This document shows, piece after piece, positions 4,466 through 10,954 of a stretch of 10,954 nt of DNA. The stretch comes from Ruminococcaceae bacterium UBA5904 (lineage in GTDB: Bacteria > Bacillota > Clostridia > Oscillospirales > Acutalibacteraceae), in NCBI GenBank assembly GCA_002431305.1, contig DJEG01000121.1, positions 1-10,954 of the forward strand, in the 5' to 3' direction. How positions within the stretch are numbered: the first letter of the stretch is position 1; each line of letters starts with the position of its first letter. Under the pieces are notes generated by a model, which was not told the origin of the DNA, ran no database searches, and was given only the letters and a program-made list of their open reading frames with translations. The position numbers were made by a program, and so were the translations under genes.

Positions 4466-6874
4466 TTACTTTGCGGGCTTCGTATGCCAGATATCCCTCG
4501 CATAGTCGTTAACCGCTCTGTCGGCGGCGAAGATTCCCGCGCCTGCGATATTCATAAGAGACATCTTATTCCAAGCCTTGCGGTCTGCGTACATCTGCTC
4601 GGCGCGTCTCTGCGCGAGTCTGTAATCGGCAAAATCGGCGAGAACCATATACGGGTCGTGATAAAGAATAGTAGAGCCGATCTCGGGGAACTTCTTTCCG
4701 TTTATTCCGACATTGTTTATAAAATCAAGAACTTTTCTCAGTTCGGGATTATTGTCATAATACGCATGAGGATTATAACCGCTGTGTGAAAGCTCGGTTA
4801 CCTCTTTCGTATTCATACCGAAAATAATAATATTGTCGTCGCCGACCGCGTCGTGAATTTCGACGTTCGCGCCGTCCATTGTTCCGAGCGTTACGGCTCC
4901 GTTTATCATGAGCTTCATGTTGCCCGTTCCGCTCGCCTCGGTTCCGGCAAGAGAAATCTGCTCGGAAATATCAGCCGCGGGCATAAGTCTCTCGGCAGCC
5001 GTTACGCAGTAGTCCTCGACATATACAACCTTCATATACTTATTAACGTCGGGGTCGTTGTTAATCATATCCGCAAGCGCACAGATAAAACTGATTATTT
5101 TCTTTGCAACGAAATATCCGGGAGCCGCCTTCGCACCGAATATATACGTATGCTTCGTATGATTTGCACCGGGATTCTCTTTAATTTCAAGGTACTTTGC
5201 AACAATATTAAGAGCGTTGAGATGCTGTCTCTTATACTCGTGCAGACGTTTTACCTGTACGTCGAATATAGAATCGGGGTCGAGTTCGATTCCCATTGTC
5301 TTTTTAATATGGTCGGCAAAACGCTTCTTATTGTTCTTCTTGATTTTGTCAAGCTGAGAAAGAACCTTAGCGTCGTCCTTGTATTTTTTAAGTTTTTCAA
5401 GTTCGTCGGCGTGAAGGACGAATCCGTCGCCGATAAGCTTTGTAAGATAAGAAGTAAGCTCGGGATTCGACTGGCACAGCCAGCGTCTGTGAGCAATACC
5501 GTTCGTAACGTTTTTGAATTTATCGGGAGTCAGACGGTAGAAGTCATTAAATACGGTGTCCTTTAATATCTGACTGTGAAGCGCGGAAACGCCGTTTACA
5601 CTGTGACAGGAGGCTACGCAGAGATTCGCCATCCTGACGACGCCGTTTGAAATGATCGCCGTTCTCTCAACATAATCCGCGTCGCCCGTAGCGCACCATA
5701 CATAGTATCTGAATCTGTTGTCAATCTCCTTGATAATCTCATAGACTCTGGGGATAAGTCTTTTGACAAGATCCTCGCCCCAGCACTCGAGAGCTTCTTT
5801 CATAACGGTATGATTCGTATACGCAACGGTGTTCGTAACGATCTTCCACGCGTCGTCCCAGCCGTAACCGCACTCGTCGAGAAGAATTCTCATAAGCTCG
5901 GGAATAGCGAGCGTGGGGTGAGTGTCGTTTATATGAATCGCGATTTTTTCGGGAAGATTATCAACGGTGTCGTAAGTTCTTAAATGATGTCTGATAATAT
6001 CCTGAATAGAAGCGGAAACAAGGAAGTACTGCTGTCTTAATCTCAGACTCTTGCCCTCGGGATGGTTGTCTGCGGGATAGAGAACCTTACTGATAACCTC
6101 AGCCATCGCGTTTCTCTCCATAGCGCGCATGTAATCGCCCTGGTTAAACAGAGCCATGTCAAGACCCGGAGCCTTCGCGCTCCAAAGTCTTAATACGCTG
6201 ATGCCCTTGCCGTCCTTGCCCGAAACAAACATATCGTACGGAACGGCTTTTATCGCCGTATAGTTTTCAAGCTCGACATGGTGATAGCGTTCGTCCCATG
6301 TATCCCTTACCGTGCCCTCAAAAAGAACGTCAACAGCGCTCTCATCTCTGGGCGTGAGCCATACCTCGCCTCCGGGGAGCCAGAAATCGGGAAGCTCCGT
6401 CTGCCAGCCGTCAACGAGTTTCTGCTTAAAAATTCCGTATTCATAAAGAATGGAATAGCCTCTGGCGGGATAGCACTGAGTTGCAAGACCGTCGAGATAG
6501 CATGCCGCCAGTCTGCCGAGTCCGCCGTTGCCGAGACCCGCGTCAGGCTCGCAGTCGAAAATTTTCTCAATATTTATATCATAGCTCTTAAGCGCTTTCG
6601 TAAATGTATCAAGCAAATTAAGATTGTAAAGATTGTTTTTAAGCGAACGTCCCATCAGAAATTCCATTGACAGATAGTAAACTCTCTTGGAATTAGACTC
6701 GTCGCCCCTCTTTGTAAATTCGGCTCTGCCCTGACCCATCATCTCCTTGAGTATCATGACGATACTGCGGTAGTAATGGTCATATGCCGCGTTCTCGGGG
6801 GTTACGCCGAAAAAATGCGAGAGCTTATTTTCAATAAGTTCTTTTGCCTTGTCGGCAGAAATAGAATAATTCAT
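4466..6874 (-). CDS. glgP: glycogen/starch/maltodextrin phosphorylase
   Basis: A PLP-dependent GT35 enzyme that releases glucose-1-phosphate from the non-reducing ends of alpha-1,4-glucan using phosphate. Its 802 residues match bacterial GlgP/MalP. Visible signatures are YYLSMEFLMGRSLKNNL (66-82), DAGLGNGGLGRLAACYLDGL (111-130), HINDTHPTLAIPELMR (314-329), the phosphate-contact stretch VKRLHEYKRQ (541-550), and the PLP block EASGTGNMKLMINGAVTLGT, in which K654 is the Schiff-base lysine. There is no long N-terminal regulatory extension, so animal-type phosphoserine control is unlikely. The start at 6874 has GGAGG at 6881-6885 with 6-nt spacing. It is the first gene of a two-gene operon with the GH13 enzyme, a pairing that allows full breakdown of branched glucan. 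GlgP and MalP cannot be told apart from sequence here; the absence of any mal transporter or regulator nearby slightly favours storage glycogen. Confidence 0.97.
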   Translation of the reverse strand: MNYSISADKAKELIENKLSHFFGVTPENAAYDHYYRSIVMILKEMMGQGRAEFTKRGDESNSKRVYYLSMEFLMGRSLKNNLYNLNLLDTFTKALKSYDINIEKIFDCEPDAGLGNGGLGRLAACYLDGLATQCYPARGYSILYEYGIFKQKLVDGWQTELPDFWLPGGEVWLTPRDESAVDVLFEGTVRDTWDERYHHVELENYTAIKAVPYDMFVSGKDGKGISVLRLWSAKAPGLDMALFNQGDYMRAMERNAMAEVISKVLYPADNHPEGKSLRLRQQYFLVSASIQDIIRHHLRTYDTVDNLPEKIAIHINDTHPTLAIPELMRILLDECGYGWDDAWKIVTNTVAYTNHTVMKEALECWGEDLVKRLIPRVYEIIKEIDNRFRYYVWCATGDADYVERTAIISNGVVRMANLCVASCHSVNGVSALHSQILKDTVFNDFYRLTPDKFKNVTNGIAHRRWLCQSNPELTSYLTKLIGDGFVLHADELEKLKKYKDDAKVLSQLDKIKKNNKKRFADHIKKTMGIELDPDSIFDVQVKRLHEYKRQHLNALNIVAKYLEIKENPGANHTKHTYIFGAKAAPGYFVAKKIISFICALADMINNDPDVNKYMKVVYVEDYCVTAAERLMPAADISEQISLAGTEASGTGNMKLMINGAVTLGTMDGANVEIHDAVGDDNIIIFGMNTKEVTELSHSGYNPHAYYDNNPELRKVLDFINNVGINGKKFPEIGSTILYHDPYMVLADFADYRLAQRRAEQMYADRKAWNKMSLMNIAGAGIFAADRAVNDYARDIWHTKPAK

Positions 6875-6929
6875 ACATTTCCTCCAAAAATAAGTGACTA
6901 AAAAGAATTATAAATAAATCCATTTATAC

Positions 6930-6958
6930 ATTTTATACTATTTTCAGCATTTTTTCAA
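6930..6958 (-). promoter_or_regulatory. predicted glgP promoter
   Basis: TTGAAA (6958-6953), a 17-nt spacer, then TAAAAT (6935-6930), about 55 nt before the glgP ATG. The boxes are reasonable, but the region is AT-rich, so chance matches are likely. Confidence 0.5.
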
Positions 6959-6979
6959 TACCAATACAAGAATTCAGGC

Positions 6980-7022
6980 AAATATATTTTGTAATTTTAT
7001 TTCAAATCCTCTAAATATATTT
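6980..7022. repeat. paired AT palindromes in the divergent glgP/surface-protein control region
   Basis: AAATATATTT, a perfect 10-nt palindrome, occurs at 6980-6989 and 7013-7022, 33 bp apart (about three helical turns), between the two outward-facing promoters. This spacing would suit an operator or bent-DNA site, but such motifs are cheap in AT-rich DNA. Apart from these, the promoters and the ribosome sites, nothing else was recognised in the 212-nt spacer. Confidence 0.25.
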
Positions 7023-7037
7023 GTATATAAATACTTC

Positions 7038-7066
7038 TTGAATGTATCTCTACTATATGATAAAAT
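7038..7066 (+). promoter_or_regulatory. predicted promoter of the PPC-repeat surface protein
   Basis: TTGAAT (7038-7043), a 17-nt spacer, then TAAAAT (7061-7066), about 31 nt before the ATG at 7098. It diverges from the glgP promoter, with about 80 bp between the two -35 boxes. Confidence 0.55.
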
Positions 7067-7097
7067 AAAATCAAGTAATATGCAAGGTGGATTTTAA

Positions 7098-8921
7098 ATG
7101 TTTTATATAAAAAAACATATTGCCTCTCTTACGGCGATGCTCGCGCTCTCGGCTGTTATAGTATCGGGCATAAACGTTTCGTCCGGTACGAACGCAGTTT
7201 CATCAGGCGAACGTACATTTTCGAACTCCGCGGGCATAAAACAGCTTTCGAACGTAAATGAGGAAACTGCCGAACCGCTGACGGCGGAAAATACAAAAAA
7301 CGATAATAATATTTCCGAAATAAAAACGGACTCCCCCGCATTCGAACAGACGAACACGGGCGACGTAAGACCGAGAACGGACGATACCGCAATTCAGCGG
7401 TTCATGAACATAACAAGCGGTACCACCATACACGACACTCTCTCGAATTCTGCGGGCGAAAACATATACTCGTTTTCACTCGACAGACGCGGAGCGGTTA
7501 CATATACTTTCTCACAGAAATCTCCGACATCCGCAAAACTCAGAATATCGCTTTATCAGGAATTTTCGCCCGACGGAAATTCGAATGAAAAACAATACCG
7601 CGAACTCTACAGCATATACACGTCCTCCGACTCATCGTCGAAAACGAGTCTGCCTACGGGCGTTTACCCCGGAAATTACAGAATTTATGTTCTGTGCGAG
7701 TCGTCGTTTTCCTCAACCGACTATGACTTGACGATGAATTTCACGCAGACGGACAAATACGAGTGCGAAAATAATTCGTCGATAACAAGATATAACGAGC
7801 TCGCCCTCAACAGAAGCATAACGGGAAGCTGTGCTCAGCTGTCAAGCGGACTCGACTCCGACTGCTACATGTTTGAAATAACGAAAAGCGGATATATAAA
7901 TTTCGCTTTTGCGCACGACGATATGAAGCTTGACCAAATCGCGTACAGAATTTACATATACGACGCGCTCGGAAACGAATACTATTTTGCACGTTCGTCG
8001 TTTACGGATATTATTATTTCGAGCGGAAACATCTCTCTTACCCCGGGATATTATTTTATCAAAATCGATTCGCACATTTTCTGCGAAACCGAATATGTCA
8101 TGTCTGTAAAATTCACAGCCGACAATGATTTTGAAAGCGAATTAAACGATACAAAGGAAACCGCCGATACAATCACGCTCGGCAAGGAAGTTTACGGCAA
8201 CATCACGCCGAGAAGTTCGGCGCCCGACGCAGACTGGTACAAATTCACCCTCTCCGAGGGTGCGAGCGTAATGCTCGACTTTCTGCACGCCGACCAGGGC
8301 AAGGACAGAAACGGCTGGAACATAAAACTTTACTCGCAGGATATGAAATTAATATACTCCGCCGTATCGAAATGGACTGACCAGGTTGTTCAGTCGCCGT
8401 TTATCGGACTGTCGGCGGGTGATTACTATGTCTGTATAGACGCCGAGGGTCTTAACCTCTCAGCTTCAACGTATGCGCTGCTGATAACATCCGACTCGGA
8501 CGGCGCGTGGGAGGCAGAGCCCAATGATACGTTCGACACGGCAAATCTGATTGCCGCAGACAAGAGCGTAAGCGGAACCATGCTTGAAAACGGAGTCGAC
8601 TTCGACCGCGACGTATACAGATTCTCGGTTAAGGAGAAAAAAGACATTACGATTTCATTTGCGCACACGCCTCTGGCGGAAAACCGCGAGGGCTGGGTTA
8701 TAACGCTTTATGACGAGGAGAAAAAAGAAATAACCTCGTTTACCTCAAACTGGAACACTTCAAAGACGGAATCAAGCTCCGTTGAGCTCGAGGCGGGCGA
8801 TTATTATATTTCGGTCGACACGGGTAAATTCTATTCGAACATACGCTATATTCTCACTCCGTCGGCAAACTCGTCCAATGACATAGAAATCGGCGTCAAT
8901 CCCGCGCAAAAAGATAATTAA
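7098..8921 (+). CDS. exported protein made of four tandem PPC-like beta-sandwich repeats
   Basis: No named family member was recognised. The 607-residue product begins with a signal peptide (lysines at 5-6, hydrophobic core at about 8-24). A polar Ser/Thr/Asn/Glu-rich linker follows to about residue 98. Four repeats of about 120 residues then fill the rest. Copies 3 and 4 open with ESELNDT and EAEPNDT and have DADWYKFTL or DRDVYRFSV followed by a GW-I-LY strand; all four end in a PGxY/AGDYY-type strand. This is the pattern of bacterial pre-peptidase C-terminal (PPC) domains, which usually flank secreted proteases or bind surfaces and glycans. No catalytic domain and no LPXTG, SLH or C-terminal membrane anchor is visible, so it is probably secreted or loosely surface-bound. 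AAGGTGG at 7084-7090 supports the start. Binding to carbohydrate or protein is a guess. Confidence 0.85.
   Translation: MFYIKKHIASLTAMLALSAVIVSGINVSSGTNAVSSGERTFSNSAGIKQLSNVNEETAEPLTAENTKNDNNISEIKTDSPAFEQTNTGDVRPRTDDTAIQRFMNITSGTTIHDTLSNSAGENIYSFSLDRRGAVTYTFSQKSPTSAKLRISLYQEFSPDGNSNEKQYRELYSIYTSSDSSSKTSLPTGVYPGNYRIYVLCESSFSSTDYDLTMNFTQTDKYECENNSSITRYNELALNRSITGSCAQLSSGLDSDCYMFEITKSGYINFAFAHDDMKLDQIAYRIYIYDALGNEYYFARSSFTDIIISSGNISLTPGYYFIKIDSHIFCETEYVMSVKFTADNDFESELNDTKETADTITLGKEVYGNITPRSSAPDADWYKFTLSEGASVMLDFLHADQGKDRNGWNIKLYSQDMKLIYSAVSKWTDQVVQSPFIGLSAGDYYVCIDAEGLNLSASTYALLITSDSDGAWEAEPNDTFDTANLIAADKSVSGTMLENGVDFDRDVYRFSVKEKKDITISFAHTPLAENREGWVITLYDEEKKEITSFTSNWNTSKTESSSVELEAGDYYISVDTGKFYSNIRYILTPSANSSNDIEIGVNPAQKDN
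7398..8864 (+). repeat. four tandem PPC-like domain repeats (protein level)
   Basis: Approximate copies by residue: 101-217, 222-339, 345-465 and 472-589. Copies 3 and 4 are the clearest (xExxNDT opening, GW-I-LY middle, LxAGDYYxxxD close). Copy 2 keeps ECENN, DSDCYMFEI, FAHDD and LTPGYYFIKID. Copy 1 is the most diverged (ENIYSFSL, LPTGVYPGNYRIYV). DNA identity between copies is low, so the duplications are old. Confidence 0.75.
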
Positions 8922-8941
8922 TTATACGTCCGTTCAAAAAC

Positions 8942-8960
8942 CGTACAAATTTACGTACAA
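8942..8960 (+). repeat. tandem CGTACAA motif upstream of the SGNH gene promoter
   Basis: CGTACAA occurs at 8942-8948 and 8954-8960, a 12-nt period, ending 16 nt before the predicted -35 box. It could be a small operator. The following T run (8961-8966) does not make a convincing terminator because only a 4-bp stem (CGTA/TACG) is available. Confidence 0.3.
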
Positions 8961-8976
8961 TTTTTTCTAAAATTTA

Positions 8977-9006
8977 TTGACGAAACGGATTTATGTATGA
9001 TATTAT
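8977..9006 (+). promoter_or_regulatory. predicted promoter of the SGNH hydrolase gene
   Basis: TTGACG (8977-8982), an 18-nt spacer, then TATTAT (9001-9006), about 70 nt before the ATG. This suggests the gene is transcribed on its own rather than only by read-through from the PPC-repeat gene, which stops at 8921. Confidence 0.6.
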
Positions 9007-9077
9007 ATATTTTGCAGTAATATATTTTTAATTTAATTATCAATATCAGAAACTTTTTAATTATCGAGGTAACACCA

Positions 9078-10937
9078 ATGAAAAGATTTTCAAAATTGAT
9101 TTGCGTTATCACATCAGTAATTATGCTCACCGCCTTGATTCCGGGACTGTCGCTTGCATCCGAAGCTTCCGGCGGCAGATGGGTAGGTTCATGGAGCACC
9201 GCTCCTATAAAAAGCGGAATACAGATTTTAAACGGTAATTACACCGACTATCTCTCCGCGAGAACTACCGTAAGATCGACTATAACCCCCACGCTTAGCG
9301 GTAATACGATTCGTCTTAAGTTCTCGAACCTATACGGTTCCGACACGGTTTACATAAACGAAACCACCATTGCCGTAACGGGCGATACCGACGACGAGAT
9401 TGATACCTCAACATTAAAACAGGTTACGTTTAACAACGGCTCGAAGTATGCGAACATTCTGCCCGGAAATGAGCTTTATTCCGACGAAATAGAATTTCCC
9501 GTCGAGGCTCTTAAAAAAATCAGCATAAGCACGTACTACGAAAATTCCACAAACCTTATGACCTCCGGACTTTCGGGCGGAGTATCGTATACGGCTCTCG
9601 GATTCGGAAACAAAACGCATAAAAAGAATCTTTCGTCCCTTGCCACAAAACTTGACCTTACCTCGGGTACTATCACTTATCACACTATTCCTTTCCTTAT
9701 AAATCTTGACGTTAAGCGCACGGATGACGCATATTCCGTAGTAATAATCGGCGACTCGACGGTTACGAACGATACATATCTGTTCCTTGCGACAAAACTT
9801 ATAAAAAACGGAATAACGAACGTCGGAGTCCTTAACGAATCAATCATCGGCAACCGCGTCATTTACGACGGAGCCAGCGCCCTCGGAAATCTTTACGGAT
9901 ATTCGCTTCTGTCAAGATTCCAGAAAGACGCACTCGACCAGGCGGGATGCAAATACATAATTGTAAAAGAGGGTCTTAACGATATTCTCCATCCCATGAC
10001 AAAAAGTATGAAGGATATCGCTCCGTACGCGTCCGTTGACGAGATAATCGACGGATATAAAACGATTGCCGGTCAGGCTCACAAAAACGGCAAGAAAATA
10101 TTTATCGTAACAAGAACTCCGTATAAAGGATATACCCGAGATTACTTCATGTCTTCAGACGCCGACCTCGAGTGGTCGCAGAAGGGCGAGGACATGATTG
10201 ACGATATTAACAGATGGATAACAAATTATTCCGACAGCTATTTTGACGGTTATATTAATGCAGATCCAATGCGGGATAAATCCGACCCCACGAAACTTAT
10301 GGATCAGCTCACGCTCGACGGCGCACATCTTACGTCCTACGGTCAGATAGCACTTGCTGACCTGCTGACTCCCGAATCATACGGACAAGCGGGCAAAAAG
10401 CTCACTTCGCTTTCTTCTATTCTTAATATCGACCCGTACAAAGCGTCATCGTCCGGCAGCGGAAATTCAAATTCGAGTTCGTCATCATCGTCGGGAATTT
10501 CCGATTTCTTTAAAACCGCAACGGGCGCGCTCGCCGGACTTCTCAATCCGTCCGATTCTGGTAATTCGGGCAGTTCGAACGATTCGTCAAACGGAAATTC
10601 TTCGTCATCCGGCAGCGATTCGACACCGAACGTTATAACACCCACAATAAACTTTGACGCGAATAATTCATCAGGAAATCAGAACGGCAGTTCGCAGTCC
10701 GGTTCGAGTTCAAATTCGACGAACTCAATGGTTGCTGACCTTCAGAACAACGGCGGAAATCAGACTCAGAACACGCAGTCATCCTCCGGCGGAATGAGCG
10801 TAAAGCAGATAATGGGCGTAATGCTTCTGTCCGCAGTCGGAATACTGCTCGTAGTCGCAGCAATGGTTGTACTCTATAATAAAGATTCAGGCACGCCCTC
10901 GTCACTGTCAAGAGGCGTTAAGAAGCTGAGAATTTAA
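9078..10937 (+). CDS. membrane-anchored extracellular SGNH/GDSL-type hydrolase
   Basis: A probable esterase or deacetylase of the SGNH superfamily, 619 residues. Order: signal peptide (1 to about 28, core LICVITSVIMLTALIPGLSL); an N-terminal beta domain (about 34-210) opening RWVGSWSTAP, as in several two-domain SGNH esterases; the hydrolase domain (about 218-435); a Ser/Asn/Gly/Gln-rich linker (457-575); one hydrophobic helix (about 578-600); then a short basic tail (KKLRI). Catalytic blocks: GDS with S227, Gly258 in SIIGNR, N301 in EGLNDI, and D414/H417 in DGAHL, so the Ser-Gly-Asn-His set appears complete. The topology puts the enzyme outside the cell, tethered by its C-terminus. GAGGT at 9066-9070 with 7-nt spacing sets the start. 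Block I is GDSTVTND rather than the common GDSIT. The substrate may be acetylated polysaccharide or a cell-envelope ester; this is inference. Confidence 0.88.
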   Translation: MKRFSKLICVITSVIMLTALIPGLSLASEASGGRWVGSWSTAPIKSGIQILNGNYTDYLSARTTVRSTITPTLSGNTIRLKFSNLYGSDTVYINETTIAVTGDTDDEIDTSTLKQVTFNNGSKYANILPGNELYSDEIEFPVEALKKISISTYYENSTNLMTSGLSGGVSYTALGFGNKTHKKNLSSLATKLDLTSGTITYHTIPFLINLDVKRTDDAYSVVIIGDSTVTNDTYLFLATKLIKNGITNVGVLNESIIGNRVIYDGASALGNLYGYSLLSRFQKDALDQAGCKYIIVKEGLNDILHPMTKSMKDIAPYASVDEIIDGYKTIAGQAHKNGKKIFIVTRTPYKGYTRDYFMSSDADLEWSQKGEDMIDDINRWITNYSDSYFDGYINADPMRDKSDPTKLMDQLTLDGAHLTSYGQIALADLLTPESYGQAGKKLTSLSSILNIDPYKASSSGSGNSNSSSSSSSGISDFFKTATGALAGLLNPSDSGNSGSSNDSSNGNSSSSGSDSTPNVITPTINFDANNSSGNQNGSSQSGSSSNSTNSMVADLQNNGGNQTQNTQSSSGGMSVKQIMGVMLLSAVGILLVVAAMVVLYNKDSGTPSSLSRGVKKLRI

Positions 10938-10954
10938 AAATCATTACAGATAAT

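Noticed and set aside
4853..5566. 237-codon open frame on the plus strand opposite glgP
   Set aside because: It lies antisense to the most conserved part of the phosphorylase, has no good SD and no family resemblance; it is a by-product of codon bias in glgP.
8922..8970. Intrinsic terminator after the PPC-repeat gene
   Set aside because: A T run is present, but only a 4-bp CGTA/TACG stem could form before it, too weak to call.
10343..10645. 100-codon acidic open frame on the minus strand opposite the SGNH linker
   Set aside because: Its Asp/Glu richness is just the complement of the serine codons in the linker; there is no SD or family match.
10450..10800. Simple-sequence slippage tract in the serine-rich linker
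   Set aside because: Serine is encoded by mixed codons (TCG, TCA, TCC, AGT, AGC, TCT), so there is no long identical-unit DNA repeat that would support phase variation.
1..10954. CRISPR array, transposase, tRNA/rRNA, toxin-antitoxin or phage genes
   Set aside because: No regularly spaced repeats, no IS ends or transposase motifs, no cloverleaf-like sequence, and all long frames are accounted for by the genes listed.

Overview
The window looks like chromosomal DNA from a Gram-positive anaerobe, most likely Bacillota, class Clostridia, of the Oscillospiraceae/Ruminococcaceae kind. The support is the gene order rpmG-secE-nusG-rplK-rplA, strong GGAGG-type ribosome binding sites throughout, a four-cysteine (zinc) L33, and surface proteins with Gram-positive export signals. 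The class is fairly safe; family or genus is only a guess.

Layout. (1) Positions 1-2540, minus strand: a translation/secretion operon that reads out of the left edge. A consensus sigma-A-type promoter at 2510-2538 and a leader of about 97 nt precede rpmG (L33, 49 aa, easy to miss). Then come secE, nusG, rplK (L11) and rplA (L1, cut by the window edge). Both rplK and rplA are preceded by a TGTGGGAGG...CCGAT...ACCAC element that resembles the L1-binding stalk of 23S rRNA. The rplK copy also forms a hairpin followed by eight U. (2) Positions 2574-6874, minus strand: a two-gene glycogen/maltodextrin operon, glgP (glycogen phosphorylase) followed after 35 nt by a cytoplasmic GH13 alpha-glycosidase. 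(3) Positions 6886-7097: a 212-nt AT-rich divergent control region with back-to-back promoters. (4) Positions 7098-10937, plus strand: two exported proteins, each with its own promoter. One is built almost entirely of four PPC-like beta-sandwich repeats. The other is an SGNH/GDSL-type hydrolase held to the membrane by a C-terminal helix after a long Ser/Asn/Gly linker.

How they fit together. GlgP and the GH13 enzyme can dismantle intracellular glycogen or imported maltodextrin: GlgP releases glucose-1-phosphate from chain ends and the GH13 enzyme handles limit dextrins and branches. The two surface proteins diverge from this operon. They may act on or bind extracellular polysaccharide, but no sequence evidence ties them to glycogen. 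No intrinsic terminator is visible between the GH13 gene and the rpmG promoter, so the sugar operon may read into the ribosomal operon.

Most of the window is conventional housekeeping DNA. The less ordinary parts are the duplicated L1-site mimics, a possible leader peptide with mutually exclusive pairings ahead of rpmG, the repeat-only PPC protein, and the anchored hydrolase. I found no CRISPR array, transposon, tRNA, rRNA or phage feature, and no evidence for a wholly new defence or mobile system.
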